Source: JAKALD01 sp963817785 (GTDB lineage: Bacteria > Pseudomonadota > Gammaproteobacteria > Burkholderiales > SG8-39). Taken from it: 64,000 nt of DNA. Below are positions 7,583-15,201 of the stretch, piece by piece; the stretch's first letter is position 1, and every line of letters begins with the position of its first letter. The notes under the pieces are model-generated. The model saw only the letters and a list, made by a program, of their open reading frames with translations, made no database searches and had not been told where the DNA came from. The position numbers and the translations under genes are program-made. Location of the stretch: the NCBI GenBank assembly GCA_963817785.1, contig CAWFPL010000003.1, positions 620,001 through 684,000 of the forward strand, given 5' to 3'.

Positions 7583-9730
7583 TCATGCCGGCTGCAGCCA
7601 GCCGATGACGGTGCGGCGCAGGGCGGCCAGCAGCCGGTCCCAGCGCTGCGGGTTGTGCACGATCTCGGCGCGGTAGAACGACGGGCACAGCACCGCGGCG
7701 TGCGCCACCTCGCCGCACAGACCGCAGCCCACGCAGCCGTCGTTGACGTGCGCCACCGGGTCGACCTTGAGCGGGTCGGTCGAGTCCTTGATCGTCAACG
7801 ACGGGCAGCCCGAGAGCCGGATGCAGGAGTGATCGCCCGAGCACACGTCCTCGTCCACCCCGAAGCGGGTGAGCACGACGCGCTCGCCGGCGGCCAGCGC
7901 CCGGGCGCGCTGTGGGCGCAGCCGCCGCTGGCGCTCGAGCTGGCATTCGCCCTCGGCGATGATGACCTTCAGCCCTGCGTAAGAGGTGGTCATCGCCTCC
8001 TTGAGCGTCCCGGCCACCTCGGCCACGTCGTAGTTGTGGACCGTCTTCAGCCAGCCCACCCCGAGGCCCTTGAGCGTGCGCTCGATGGTCTGGTCGGCGT
8101 GCACTGCGCTGCGCCCGCGCGCCTCGGCGCGTGCCGCGTCCGCGGGCGTGGAGATGACTTCCTGCGTGCCGGTCGCCGAGGTGTAGCCGTTCTTCATGAT
8201 CACCAGCACCGCGTCGCCGTGGTTGAGCAGGTTGGAGGCGACCCCGGAGAGCAGGCCGTTGTGCCAGAAGCCGCCGTCGCCCATGATCGCCAGCGGCCTT
8301 TGCGCCATCATCGGCCCGACCCCGGCGCTCGAGGCGAGGCTCATGCCGTAGCCGAGGATCGAGTTGCCGACCGAGAACGGCTCGAAGGTCGCCAGCGCGT
8401 GGCAGCCGATGTCGGCCGAAATGTGCGGGCGGCCGACCTCGCGCTCGGCCAGCCGGATCGCGGAAAACACCGGGCGCTCCGGGCAGCCGACGCAGAACGT
8501 CGGCGGGCGCGCCGGCAGCGGCGTGCCGAGCAGCTCGGCGGCGCGGCTGCGTGCAGCTTCGACGGCGCCGAGCCAGCTCGTGCCCGCCGAGAGGTCGAGC
8601 TGCGGCGCGTGCGCGCCCAGGAAGCGCGTCACGCCGCGCATGATCACGTCCGCGGTGTACTCGCCCGCCATCTGCAGCAGGTCCTTGCCGTGCAGCCTGG
8701 TCTGCATGTCGGCGCGCCGCAGCGTGGTGGCGATGTCCTGCTCGATGAACTCGGGCTGGCCTTCCTCCACCACCAGCACCGCGCGCTTGCCGGTGCAGAA
8801 TGCGTTGATCTCCTCCGGCACCAGCGGGTAGACCACGTTCAGCGCCAGGATCGGGATACGGCAGGCGCCGAAATGGTCGGCCAGGCCGAGCACCTGCAGC
8901 GCACGCAGCAGGTTGTTGTACAGGCCGCCCTGCACGATGATGCCGACCTCGGCGTGCTCGCCCTCGAACACCTCGTTCAGACGCTGCTCGTGCACGAAGC
9001 GGCGCGCCGCGGGCAGGCGCACCTCGGACTTGAGCTTTTCCTGGCGGAAGGTCGCGGGCGGGTGCGACAGCCGGTCGTAGTTGAACTGCGCCGGCGCCTG
9101 CATCCGGTGGCGCATGGAAAGCGCGGGCGCGCGATTGTCGCCGGCCGCGAAGCTGCCGTGCACGTGGCAGGCGCGGATGCGCAGCTCCATCATCACCGGC
9201 GTGTTCGATGCCTCGGAGAGCTCGAAGCCCTTCTCGACCATGCGCGCGATGGTGGTCAGGTTCGGGCGCGGGTCGAGCAGCCACAGCGAGGACTTGAGCG
9301 CCACGGCGTGGGTGCGCTCGAGCGCGACGCTGGCGCCTTCGCCGTAGTCCTCGCCGACCACGATCAGCGCGCCGCCGATCACCCCGGCGCTCGACAGGTA
9401 GCTCAGCGCGTCGGAGGCGACGTTGGTGCCGACGATCGACTTCCAGGTGACCGCGCCGCGCGCGGGGTAGTTGATCGAGGCGCCGAGCATTGCCGCCGCC
9501 GCGGCCTCGTTGGTGCAGGCCTCGACGTGCACGCCGAGCTCGTCCATGTAGTCGCGCGCCTGCACTATGACGTCGAGCAGGTGCGATACCGGCGCGCCCT
9601 GGTAGCCGCCGACGTACGACACGCCCGACTGCAGCAGTGCCTTGGTGACGGCGAGGATGCCTTCGCCCTCGAACGTTTCGCCCGCGCCCAGATGCAGCGC
9701 GCGGATTTCTTCGGTGAACTGGCGTTCCAT
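7583..9730 (-). CDS. iorA: indolepyruvate ferredoxin oxidoreductase, alpha subunit
   Basis: The 715-residue protein has an N-terminal pyrimidine-binding domain of the 2-oxoacid oxidoreductase type (G-E-G-x-L-A-V-T-K-A near residue 22, G-G-Y-Q-G-A-P near 42), a thiamine-diphosphate domain with A-D-I-G-C-H-A and G-D-G-G-F-W-H-N-G, and a C-terminal iron-sulfur domain with cysteines near 630, 636, 642, 666, 669, 672 and 682 (C-V-G-C-G-L-C). Known relatives oxidatively decarboxylate arylpyruvates such as indolepyruvate and phenylpyruvate to arylacetyl-CoA, passing electrons to ferredoxin. It follows iorB by 10 bp and ends an operon started by a TRAP transporter, which suggests that the imported substrate is an aryl 2-oxoacid or its precursor. 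Confidence 0.92.
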   Translation of the reverse strand: MERQFTEEIRALHLGAGETFEGEGILAVTKALLQSGVSYVGGYQGAPVSHLLDVIVQARDYMDELGVHVEACTNEAAAAAMLGASINYPARGAVTWKSIVGTNVASDALSYLSSAGVIGGALIVVGEDYGEGASVALERTHAVALKSSLWLLDPRPNLTTIARMVEKGFELSEASNTPVMMELRIRACHVHGSFAAGDNRAPALSMRHRMQAPAQFNYDRLSHPPATFRQEKLKSEVRLPAARRFVHEQRLNEVFEGEHAEVGIIVQGGLYNNLLRALQVLGLADHFGACRIPILALNVVYPLVPEEINAFCTGKRAVLVVEEGQPEFIEQDIATTLRRADMQTRLHGKDLLQMAGEYTADVIMRGVTRFLGAHAPQLDLSAGTSWLGAVEAARSRAAELLGTPLPARPPTFCVGCPERPVFSAIRLAEREVGRPHISADIGCHALATFEPFSVGNSILGYGMSLASSAGVGPMMAQRPLAIMGDGGFWHNGLLSGVASNLLNHGDAVLVIMKNGYTSATGTQEVISTPADAARAEARGRSAVHADQTIERTLKGLGVGWLKTVHNYDVAEVAGTLKEAMTTSYAGLKVIIAEGECQLERQRRLRPQRARALAAGERVVLTRFGVDEDVCSGDHSCIRLSGCPSLTIKDSTDPLKVDPVAHVNDGCVGCGLCGEVAHAAVLCPSFYRAEIVHNPQRWDRLLAALRRTVIGWLQPA

Positions 9731-9740
9731 GGTGGTGCGC

Positions 9741-11312
9741 TCAGGCGGCCTTGCGGGTGTCGGAGGGCGCGCGGCGCACGAAGTGCACCGGCTTGGCCTG
9801 GGGCGGCAGCGGCGCGATGCCGTGCGCCGCGAGCGATTGCTCCAGGGCGCGGCCTTCGGGATCGGCGAGCGCCGCTTCGCGCGCCTTGCGGATCGCCGCG
9901 GCGCGTGCCGCGTCGCCGTGCACGGCGTCGCCCTCTGCCAGGGTGTCCATGATGCGCAGGAAGCTTGCCTTGCCGCGCTGGTGGGTGTCGCCGTAGCCCT
10001 TGATCAGTCGTCCGCACAGCGCGATCTCGAGCGCCAGATCGAGGCTGCGCTTTCCGGCCGCGGCAATCGCGCCCAGCCAGCGCTCGATCAGCGCCTGCTC
10101 CTCCTGCCAGCGCGCGGTCAGCCGGCGCATCGGCCGCCCCCAGGCGAGCAGCCTCAGCATCAGGAAGCCGCTCACGCTGGTGGTCTTGACGTGCATGCCG
10201 ACGTTCAGCTTGTGCGTCAGCCCGCGCCTCGCGGCCCAGGCGCGCAGCGCCTTCGACAGGCGGCGCGGCAGCAGCGCCGCGACCTCGTCGACGCCGGGCT
10301 TGAGGAACTCAATGATGTGCACCGGCTCGCCGGGCTTGGCGCCGACCTCCTCGCGCACGCGCGCGAAGCGGCTGGCGCGCGTCTTGAGGTCGGCGACGCG
10401 TATCACGTCCTCATAGCACATCCACAACGCGAGAAAGCGCCCGGTCTCGTTCGCGAGCCGGTAGCCGGTCGCGCCGCCGCCTTGCTCGCGCTCGAGCCGG
10501 GTGATCGGCTCCAGGCGGTCGAGGTACAGGCTCGCGTACCGTCCGTCCTGGAAGTCGCCGCAGCGCGCGACGCCTTCGGCGAGCAGCGCGTGCGTCTCGG
10601 CCGGAAAGCTGGCTCGCAGGCGCTCGGCGGGCGCGGCGCGCAGGCGCTTCGCCTCGGCCGGCGTCGCGGGCGCCGAACCCGCGGCTGCCCGCTCGTAGCC
10701 GAGCGCGAAGCCCCTGAGGCTCGTCTCGGCGCCCTTGCCCACGCTGCGGATGGCGGCCTCGCAGTCCGCGCGCGACAGCGGCAGCGCGCCGCTGCCGGCG
10801 AGGGCGCCGAACAGCACCGCGTTGATCACGCTGCCGGAGCTCTGCGCCAGCGCCTGCATGTCGAACAGCAGCGCGCGCTTGGCGAGCGCCTGCCCGGCCT
10901 TGACGACGCGCGCGCCGTCGATGCGGCCGTCGCCCATCTGCATCTTTTCGGCGACGGTGTAGATGCGGTGCGTCGAGGCGATGAGGGTGGTGCGGTCCGG
11001 CGTGACGTAGCCGCCTTGCATCGCGCGTCCGGCCTCGAGCAGCTCGGAGGCAACCATGACGTCGACGTAGCTTGGCGCCGGCGCGAGCGTCATCACCGGG
11101 CGGCGGCCGCCGAGCCCGGAGGCTTTCGCCGGATAGATCTCGACGTAATAGGTCGTGGCGCCGGTGCGCTGCGCGACCCCGGGGATGGAGGTGCTCTGCA
11201 CCGGGAAGTCGCGCGCGCTCGCCGCGGCGATGATCCAGTCGGCCAGCACGCCGCCGCCCTCGCCGCCGAGCGCGGCGATCAGAAGCGTGATGGGACGTTC
11301 AGGAAGAGCCAT
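9741..11312 (-). CDS. iorB: indolepyruvate oxidoreductase subunit beta with C-terminal extension (DUF6537-type)
   Basis: The 523-residue protein begins with the gamma-type domain of 2-oxoacid oxidoreductases: G-G-E-G-G-G-V-L-A near residue 15 and G-V-A-Q-R-T-G-A-T-T near 45, followed by P-V-M-T-L. Classical IorB subunits are about 190-200 residues, so some 320 extra residues follow, forming the helical extension known from the long proteobacterial IorB class. The subunit completes the catalytic dimer with iorA, 10 bp downstream, and lies 63 bp after TRAP dctM. The long form and operon pairing are established for the family; the exact arylpyruvate used here is not visible. Confidence 0.9.
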   Translation of the reverse strand: MALPERPITLLIAALGGEGGGVLADWIIAAASARDFPVQSTSIPGVAQRTGATTYYVEIYPAKASGLGGRRPVMTLAPAPSYVDVMVASELLEAGRAMQGGYVTPDRTTLIASTHRIYTVAEKMQMGDGRIDGARVVKAGQALAKRALLFDMQALAQSSGSVINAVLFGALAGSGALPLSRADCEAAIRSVGKGAETSLRGFALGYERAAAGSAPATPAEAKRLRAAPAERLRASFPAETHALLAEGVARCGDFQDGRYASLYLDRLEPITRLEREQGGGATGYRLANETGRFLALWMCYEDVIRVADLKTRASRFARVREEVGAKPGEPVHIIEFLKPGVDEVAALLPRRLSKALRAWAARRGLTHKLNVGMHVKTTSVSGFLMLRLLAWGRPMRRLTARWQEEQALIERWLGAIAAAGKRSLDLALEIALCGRLIKGYGDTHQRGKASFLRIMDTLAEGDAVHGDAARAAAIRKAREAALADPEGRALEQSLAAHGIAPLPPQAKPVHFVRRAPSDTRKAA

Positions 11313-11375
11313 GCGATGCCTCGCGCAGATGCGCTGTGCCGGTTGCAGCCAATTCGACCGCGCGCCGCACCGGTA

Positions 11376-12689
11376 TCAGCCCAGCAGTCCCGGGAGCCAC
11401 AGGGCGATCGCCGGGACGAAGAACACCAGCGCCAGCAGCACCAGGCTGAGCGCCACATAGGGCACCACCGCGCGGAAGATGTGGCTCATCCTGACCTGCG
11501 GCGGTGCCACGCCCTTCATCGTCATCAGCAGCAGCCCGTGCGGCGGCAGCAGCAGCCCGAGCTGCATGCAGATGAGGAACATCACCCCGAACCAGACCGG
11601 GTCGATGCCGAACTTGTGCACCACCGGCATGAAGATCGGCAGCGTGATCAGCATCATGCTCACCTGGTCGACGAAGATGCCCAGGAAGATCAGGATCAGC
11701 ATCATGCCGGCGATGACCTCGTCGGGCGACAGCCCGCGCCCGGTGATCAGCGACACCAGCCCGTCGCTCGCCCCGGAGAACGACAGGATCTGCGAGAACG
11801 TCGTGGCCCCGACGATGATGAACAGGATCATGCCCGAGATCGACATCGTGCCGCGCAAGGCCGCGAGCAGCCGGGCGCGCGTGAGCGCCCGGTAGGCAAG
11901 CGCCAGCACCACGGTGGCGAGCGCGCCGATGGCCGCCGACTCGGTCGGGGTCGCCCAGCCCGCGCTCATCGAGGCGACCACCACCGCGAAGATCGACAGG
12001 ATCGGAATGACGTACTGCACCAGGGGCTTGAGCCGTTCCCAGCCCCGGTAGACCGCCAGCGGCGTGGCGGGCGCGAGCGACGGGTTCAGCTTGACGCGCA
12101 GCACGATGTAAACGATGAACACGGCCTTCAGCGCCATGCCCGGAAGGAATCCCCCGATGAGCAGCCTGGGGATCGAGATTCCGGCAAGGCTTCCGAGCAG
12201 CACCGCAAGGGCCGACACCGGCATCAGCATGTCCAGGGCGCCCACGGCCATGATCGGCCCGGTCGCCATGATCGGGTGGTAGCCGCGCTCCATCATCAAG
12301 GGCACCATCAGGCTGCCCAGCATCGCCGTGATGGCGATGGTCGAGCCCGAGACCGCCGAAAAGATGGTCCCGGCGACGATGGCGACCACCGCGAGCCGTC
12401 CCGGGACCCTGGTGATCAGGCGCTCCACGGCGTCGATCACCTTCACCGCCAGGCCGGTGTGAAACAGCACCTCGCCCATCAGCACGAACAGCGGGATCGG
12501 GGTCAGCGAAAAGTTGGCCACCGAGTCCACGCAGTTGCGCGCGAGCTGCACCAGGCCCGGCGCGCCGCCGAGGAACAGTCCCGCTCCGAGCAGGTTGATC
12601 GCCAGGAAGCTGAACGCCACCGGCAGGCCGAGCAGCAGGAGCAGCGTCGAGCCTCCGAGCAGCAACCAGGACGCGGCCTGCCAGGACAT
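11376..12689 (-). CDS. TRAP transporter large permease (DctM), system 2
   Basis: The 437-residue polytopic membrane protein carries the DctM patterns G-S-T-I-A-I-T-A-M near residue 120, T-P-T-E-S-A-A-I-G in the middle and L-L-P-P-H-G-L near the C-terminus. The usual H-P-P-V-G-M-N is therefore altered to L-P-P-H-G-L. It is the main transport subunit in the inner membrane. It is 12 bp downstream of the small permease and upstream of iorB-iorA, in an operon read from a promoter near 14226-14255. Confidence 0.92.
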   Translation of the reverse strand: MSWQAASWLLLGGSTLLLLLGLPVAFSFLAINLLGAGLFLGGAPGLVQLARNCVDSVANFSLTPIPLFVLMGEVLFHTGLAVKVIDAVERLITRVPGRLAVVAIVAGTIFSAVSGSTIAITAMLGSLMVPLMMERGYHPIMATGPIMAVGALDMLMPVSALAVLLGSLAGISIPRLLIGGFLPGMALKAVFIVYIVLRVKLNPSLAPATPLAVYRGWERLKPLVQYVIPILSIFAVVVASMSAGWATPTESAAIGALATVVLALAYRALTRARLLAALRGTMSISGMILFIIVGATTFSQILSFSGASDGLVSLITGRGLSPDEVIAGMMLILIFLGIFVDQVSMMLITLPIFMPVVHKFGIDPVWFGVMFLICMQLGLLLPPHGLLLMTMKGVAPPQVRMSHIFRAVVPYVALSLVLLALVFFVPAIALWLPGLLG

Positions 12690-12701
12690 GGCGTGCGCGG
12701 C

Positions 12702-13226
12702 CTAGGCCGCGACGGCGTCGTCGCGCACGGCCCGCTCGCCCCGCGCGAGCCGGGTCATGCGGAACAGCACTTCGATTCCGAGCAGCAGGAAGGCGATCGG
12801 CAGCGGCGCGAGCGACCACCACTCCGGCGTCACCAGGGTCTGGATCGTGAGCGCGTGGGAGGCGTAGCTCGCGTAAGCCGCCTTCGCCCCGTAGACGACC
12901 ATGACGAGGCAGCAGGCGCAGGCCAGCGCGTCGGTGAGCCACTCGCAGTACCACCCGAGCCGCGCCGGCAGCGCCCGCAGCACGATGTCGACGCGGATGT
13001 GACGCCCTTCGCGCAGCAGCCAGGGCGCGGCGAGCATCGTGACCAGGTAGAGCATGTACTCGGACACCTCGTCCGCCCAGGGCAGGCCGCGCAGGTGCGG
13101 CAGCAGCGCGACGTTGCGCAGCAGCACATCGACGCAGATCATCAGCATCATGAGGAACAGAATCCCGCACGCCGCGAGCGCGAGCCCCGCCAGCAGCCTG
13201 CCGTAGAGCGCCTCGATGCGCCGCAT
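12702..13226 (-). CDS. TRAP transporter small permease (DctQ), system 2
   Basis: The 174-residue protein has four hydrophobic stretches. Helix 1 ends in C-V-D-V-L-L-R-N, and the loop after helix 2 carries R-E-G-R-H-I-R-V-D-I-V, the typical DctQ motif. The start ATG at 13226 lies 13 bp after the dctP stop. It partners the DctM encoded immediately downstream. Function as the TRAP small membrane subunit is secure; nothing in it defines the substrate. Confidence 0.9.
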   Translation of the reverse strand: MRRIEALYGRLLAGLALAACGILFLMMLMICVDVLLRNVALLPHLRGLPWADEVSEYMLYLVTMLAAPWLLREGRHIRVDIVLRALPARLGWYCEWLTDALACACCLVMVVYGAKAAYASYASHALTIQTLVTPEWWSLAPLPIAFLLLGIEVLFRMTRLARGERAVRDDAVAA

Positions 13227-13239
13227 GGCCCTCGGGCAC

Positions 13240-14196
13240 CTACTTCGACAGCAACTGCTTCAGCCTCGGGCCGGTGTCGGGCGCGGCCTTGATGATGCCC
13301 GCCCAGCCCACGTCGTAGGCCTTGTCGAGGTAGTACTTGGCGGCCGCGCCGGTGAAGGTGATCGTCTTGATGCCCGCTTTGGCCTGGCGCTCGGTCTCGG
13401 CGGCATTGATCTTCTTCCATTCCACGTTGCGCGCCTCGAGCGCGATGCCCTCGCGCTCGAGGAAGGCGCGCTGGGCCGCGCTCAGCTTGTTCCAGGCATC
13501 CAGGTTCATCGTCACGGAGACTTCGGCGTTGTAGAAGCCGGGGTCCACGCGGTACTTGGTCTTTTCCTGCCAGCCGAGGTCGAAGATGCCGTGGATCGGC
13601 CAGCCGTAGCCGTCCACCACGCCGCGATCGAGCGCGGTGTACACCTCGCCGGGCGCGGTGGTCACTACCTGCGCGCCGAGCGCCTGGAAGAAGTCGCGGT
13701 ACACGGGCGTGATCCGGATCTTGAGGCCGGTCAGGTCGGGCTTGTCGATCTTCTTGTTGAGGTAGAGGTGAAACGGCGTGTAGTCGACCATACGCGCCAA
13801 GTACTCCATGTTCGCCTTCTTGTTCCAGATCTGGTTGATGTAGGCGTAAGCGCCGTTCTTGCGCTGCTCCTGGGCCGAGATCTGCGCCAGCTTGAGCGCG
13901 TCGGCCTCGGGCATCAGGTTGGTGTAGAAGGCGCCGGTGGCGAGCGCCATGTCCACCACGCCGGTCTTCACGGCGTTGCCCACCTCGAAGGTCGGGATGG
14001 CCTTCGGGCCGCCGATGAAGTTTATGTGCACCAGCCCCTTGCCCTTGGCGTTCACTTCGTCGATCCAGGGCAGGAGGTGCTTGACGTACAGCCCGTTCTC
14101 CGGGAACGCGCTCACCAGCTTGAGCGTCGTTTCCTGGGCGCCGGCGGCGAGCGGAATCGCCGCGGCGAGAAGCGTTGCGATGCGCAGGAATTTCAT
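13240..14196 (-). CDS. TRAP transporter solute-binding protein (DctP), system 2
   Basis: The 318-residue protein has a signal peptide with predicted cleavage after A-A-G-A, then T-T-L-K-L-V-S-A-F-P-E-N as first beta strand. The substrate-clamping region reads L-K-I-R-I-T-P-V-Y-R-D, where the Arg at the conserved position would contact a carboxylate. It heads an operon with dctQ, dctM, iorB and iorA, and diverges from a LysR gene with 90 bp between the starts. The ATG is preceded by AGAGGGGGAGACC. Aryl 2-oxoacid or another aromatic acid is the favoured ligand by context only. Confidence 0.92.
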   Translation of the reverse strand: MKFLRIATLLAAAIPLAAGAQETTLKLVSAFPENGLYVKHLLPWIDEVNAKGKGLVHINFIGGPKAIPTFEVGNAVKTGVVDMALATGAFYTNLMPEADALKLAQISAQEQRKNGAYAYINQIWNKKANMEYLARMVDYTPFHLYLNKKIDKPDLTGLKIRITPVYRDFFQALGAQVVTTAPGEVYTALDRGVVDGYGWPIHGIFDLGWQEKTKYRVDPGFYNAEVSVTMNLDAWNKLSAAQRAFLEREGIALEARNVEWKKINAAETERQAKAGIKTITFTGAAAKYYLDKAYDVGWAGIIKAAPDTGPRLKQLLSK

Positions 14197-14225
14197 GGTC
14201 TCCCCCTCTGGTTCCTCGAGGTGCG

Positions 14226-14255
14226 AGCGTAGGGGTGCGGCTGGCTATTTGTCAA
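14226..14255 (-). promoter_or_regulatory. promoter for TRAP 2 / iorBA operon
   Basis: On the minus strand a perfect TTGACA (14255-14250) is followed after 18 bp by TACGCT (14231-14226, 3 of 6). The predicted transcription start is about 23 nt before the dctP ATG, leaving room for its strong ribosome site. The -35 hexamer overlaps the proposed -35 of the divergent LysR gene by five bases. Confidence 0.5.
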
Positions 14256-14278
14256 ATTGATGGAGCTCATGCTATGAA
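14249..14278 (+). promoter_or_regulatory. promoter for the LysR gene at 14287
   Basis: TTGTCA (14249-14254, 5 of 6) and TATGAA (14273-14278, 4 of 6) are 18 bp apart. Transcription would begin about 2 nt before the GTG start, giving an essentially leaderless mRNA, in keeping with the lack of a Shine-Dalgarno sequence. It overlaps the divergent TRAP 2 promoter back to back. Confidence 0.35.
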
Positions 14279-14286
14279 TCATTGCT

Positions 14287-15189
14287 GTGAATATCCAGGA
14301 CGTCGATCTCAACCTGCTGCGCGTGCTCGACGCGGTGCTGCGCGACCGCAGCGTCAGCGCGGCCGCGGCGCGCCTCGGCCTCAGCCAGCCCGCGGTCTCC
14401 AATGCGCTGGCGCGGCTGAGGCGGGTATTCGGCGACGCGCTGTTCGTGCGCACGCCACGCGGCATGCAAGCGACCCCGTTCGCGCAGGAGCTCGCCGCGC
14501 CGGTGCACCAGGCGCTGTCGCTGATCGAGGCGGCGCTCGCGCAGCGTGCCGGGTTCGACCCCGCGGTCTCCGAGCGCGTGTTCCGGATCTACATGTCCGA
14601 CATCGGGGAAATGGTGTTCCTGCCGCCGCTGGTGCAGGCGTTGCGCCGTCGCGCGCCTTCGGTGCGCCTGGAGACGCTCAACGTTCCGCTGGGTGAGATC
14701 CCGGCGGCGCTCGCAGCCGGCACGCTCGACCTGGCCGTGGGCTTTCTGCCCGGCCTGGCGGCGCCGGTGCATCGCCGGCGCTTCTTCCGCGACCCGTACG
14801 TGTGCCTCATGCGGGCCGACCATCCCGCGATTGGTGCCCGGCTGACGCGCAAGCTGTTTCTCCAGGCCTCGCACGCGCTGGTGTCCTCGTTCGGCAGCGG
14901 GCACAGCGTCATCGAGGAGACCCTGGAGCGCAACGGCCTGACGCGCCGCATCGCGCTGCGGGTGCCCCACTTCACCGTGGTTCCGCTGGTGCTCGAGCGC
15001 ACCGACCTGCTGCTGACCGTGCCCGAGCGGGTGGCGCGGCTGTACGAGCGCGGCGGGGGGTTCAAGTGGCTGCGACCGCCGGTGGCGATCCCGCCGGCGG
15101 ACGTCGGCGTGCACTGGCACGAGCGCTTCGAGCACGATCCTGCGAATCGCTGGCTGCGCGAGCAGATGCTCGGTCTGTTCGCCGAGTAG
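14287..15189 (+). CDS. LysR-family transcriptional regulator
   Basis: The 300-residue protein has the LysR winged helix in its first 60 residues (N-L-L-R-V-L-D-A-V, then A-A-A-R-L-G-L-S-Q-P-A-V-S-N-A-L-A-R-L) and a two-lobed effector domain from about residue 90. It diverges from the TRAP 2/iorBA operon with 90 bp between start codons, the classical arrangement of a LysR activator and its target. The start is a GTG without a ribosome site; a -10-like TATGAA ends 8 bp before it. The D-V-D-L-N-L-L opening places it in the NodD/NahR/LinR-like branch, which often senses aromatic compounds. The ligand is unknown. Confidence 0.92.
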   Translation: MNIQDVDLNLLRVLDAVLRDRSVSAAAARLGLSQPAVSNALARLRRVFGDALFVRTPRGMQATPFAQELAAPVHQALSLIEAALAQRAGFDPAVSERVFRIYMSDIGEMVFLPPLVQALRRRAPSVRLETLNVPLGEIPAALAAGTLDLAVGFLPGLAAPVHRRRFFRDPYVCLMRADHPAIGARLTRKLFLQASHALVSSFGSGHSVIEETLERNGLTRRIALRVPHFTVVPLVLERTDLLLTVPERVARLYERGGGFKWLRPPVAIPPADVGVHWHERFEHDPANRWLREQMLGLFAE

Positions 15190-15201
15190 AATCGCGCCAC
15201 C

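Noticed and set aside
9642..13292. A 1216-codon open frame on the plus strand opposite iorBA and TRAP 2
   Set aside because: The protein is low-complexity, rich in Arg, His, Gln and Asp, and antisense to five clear genes. No domain is visible.
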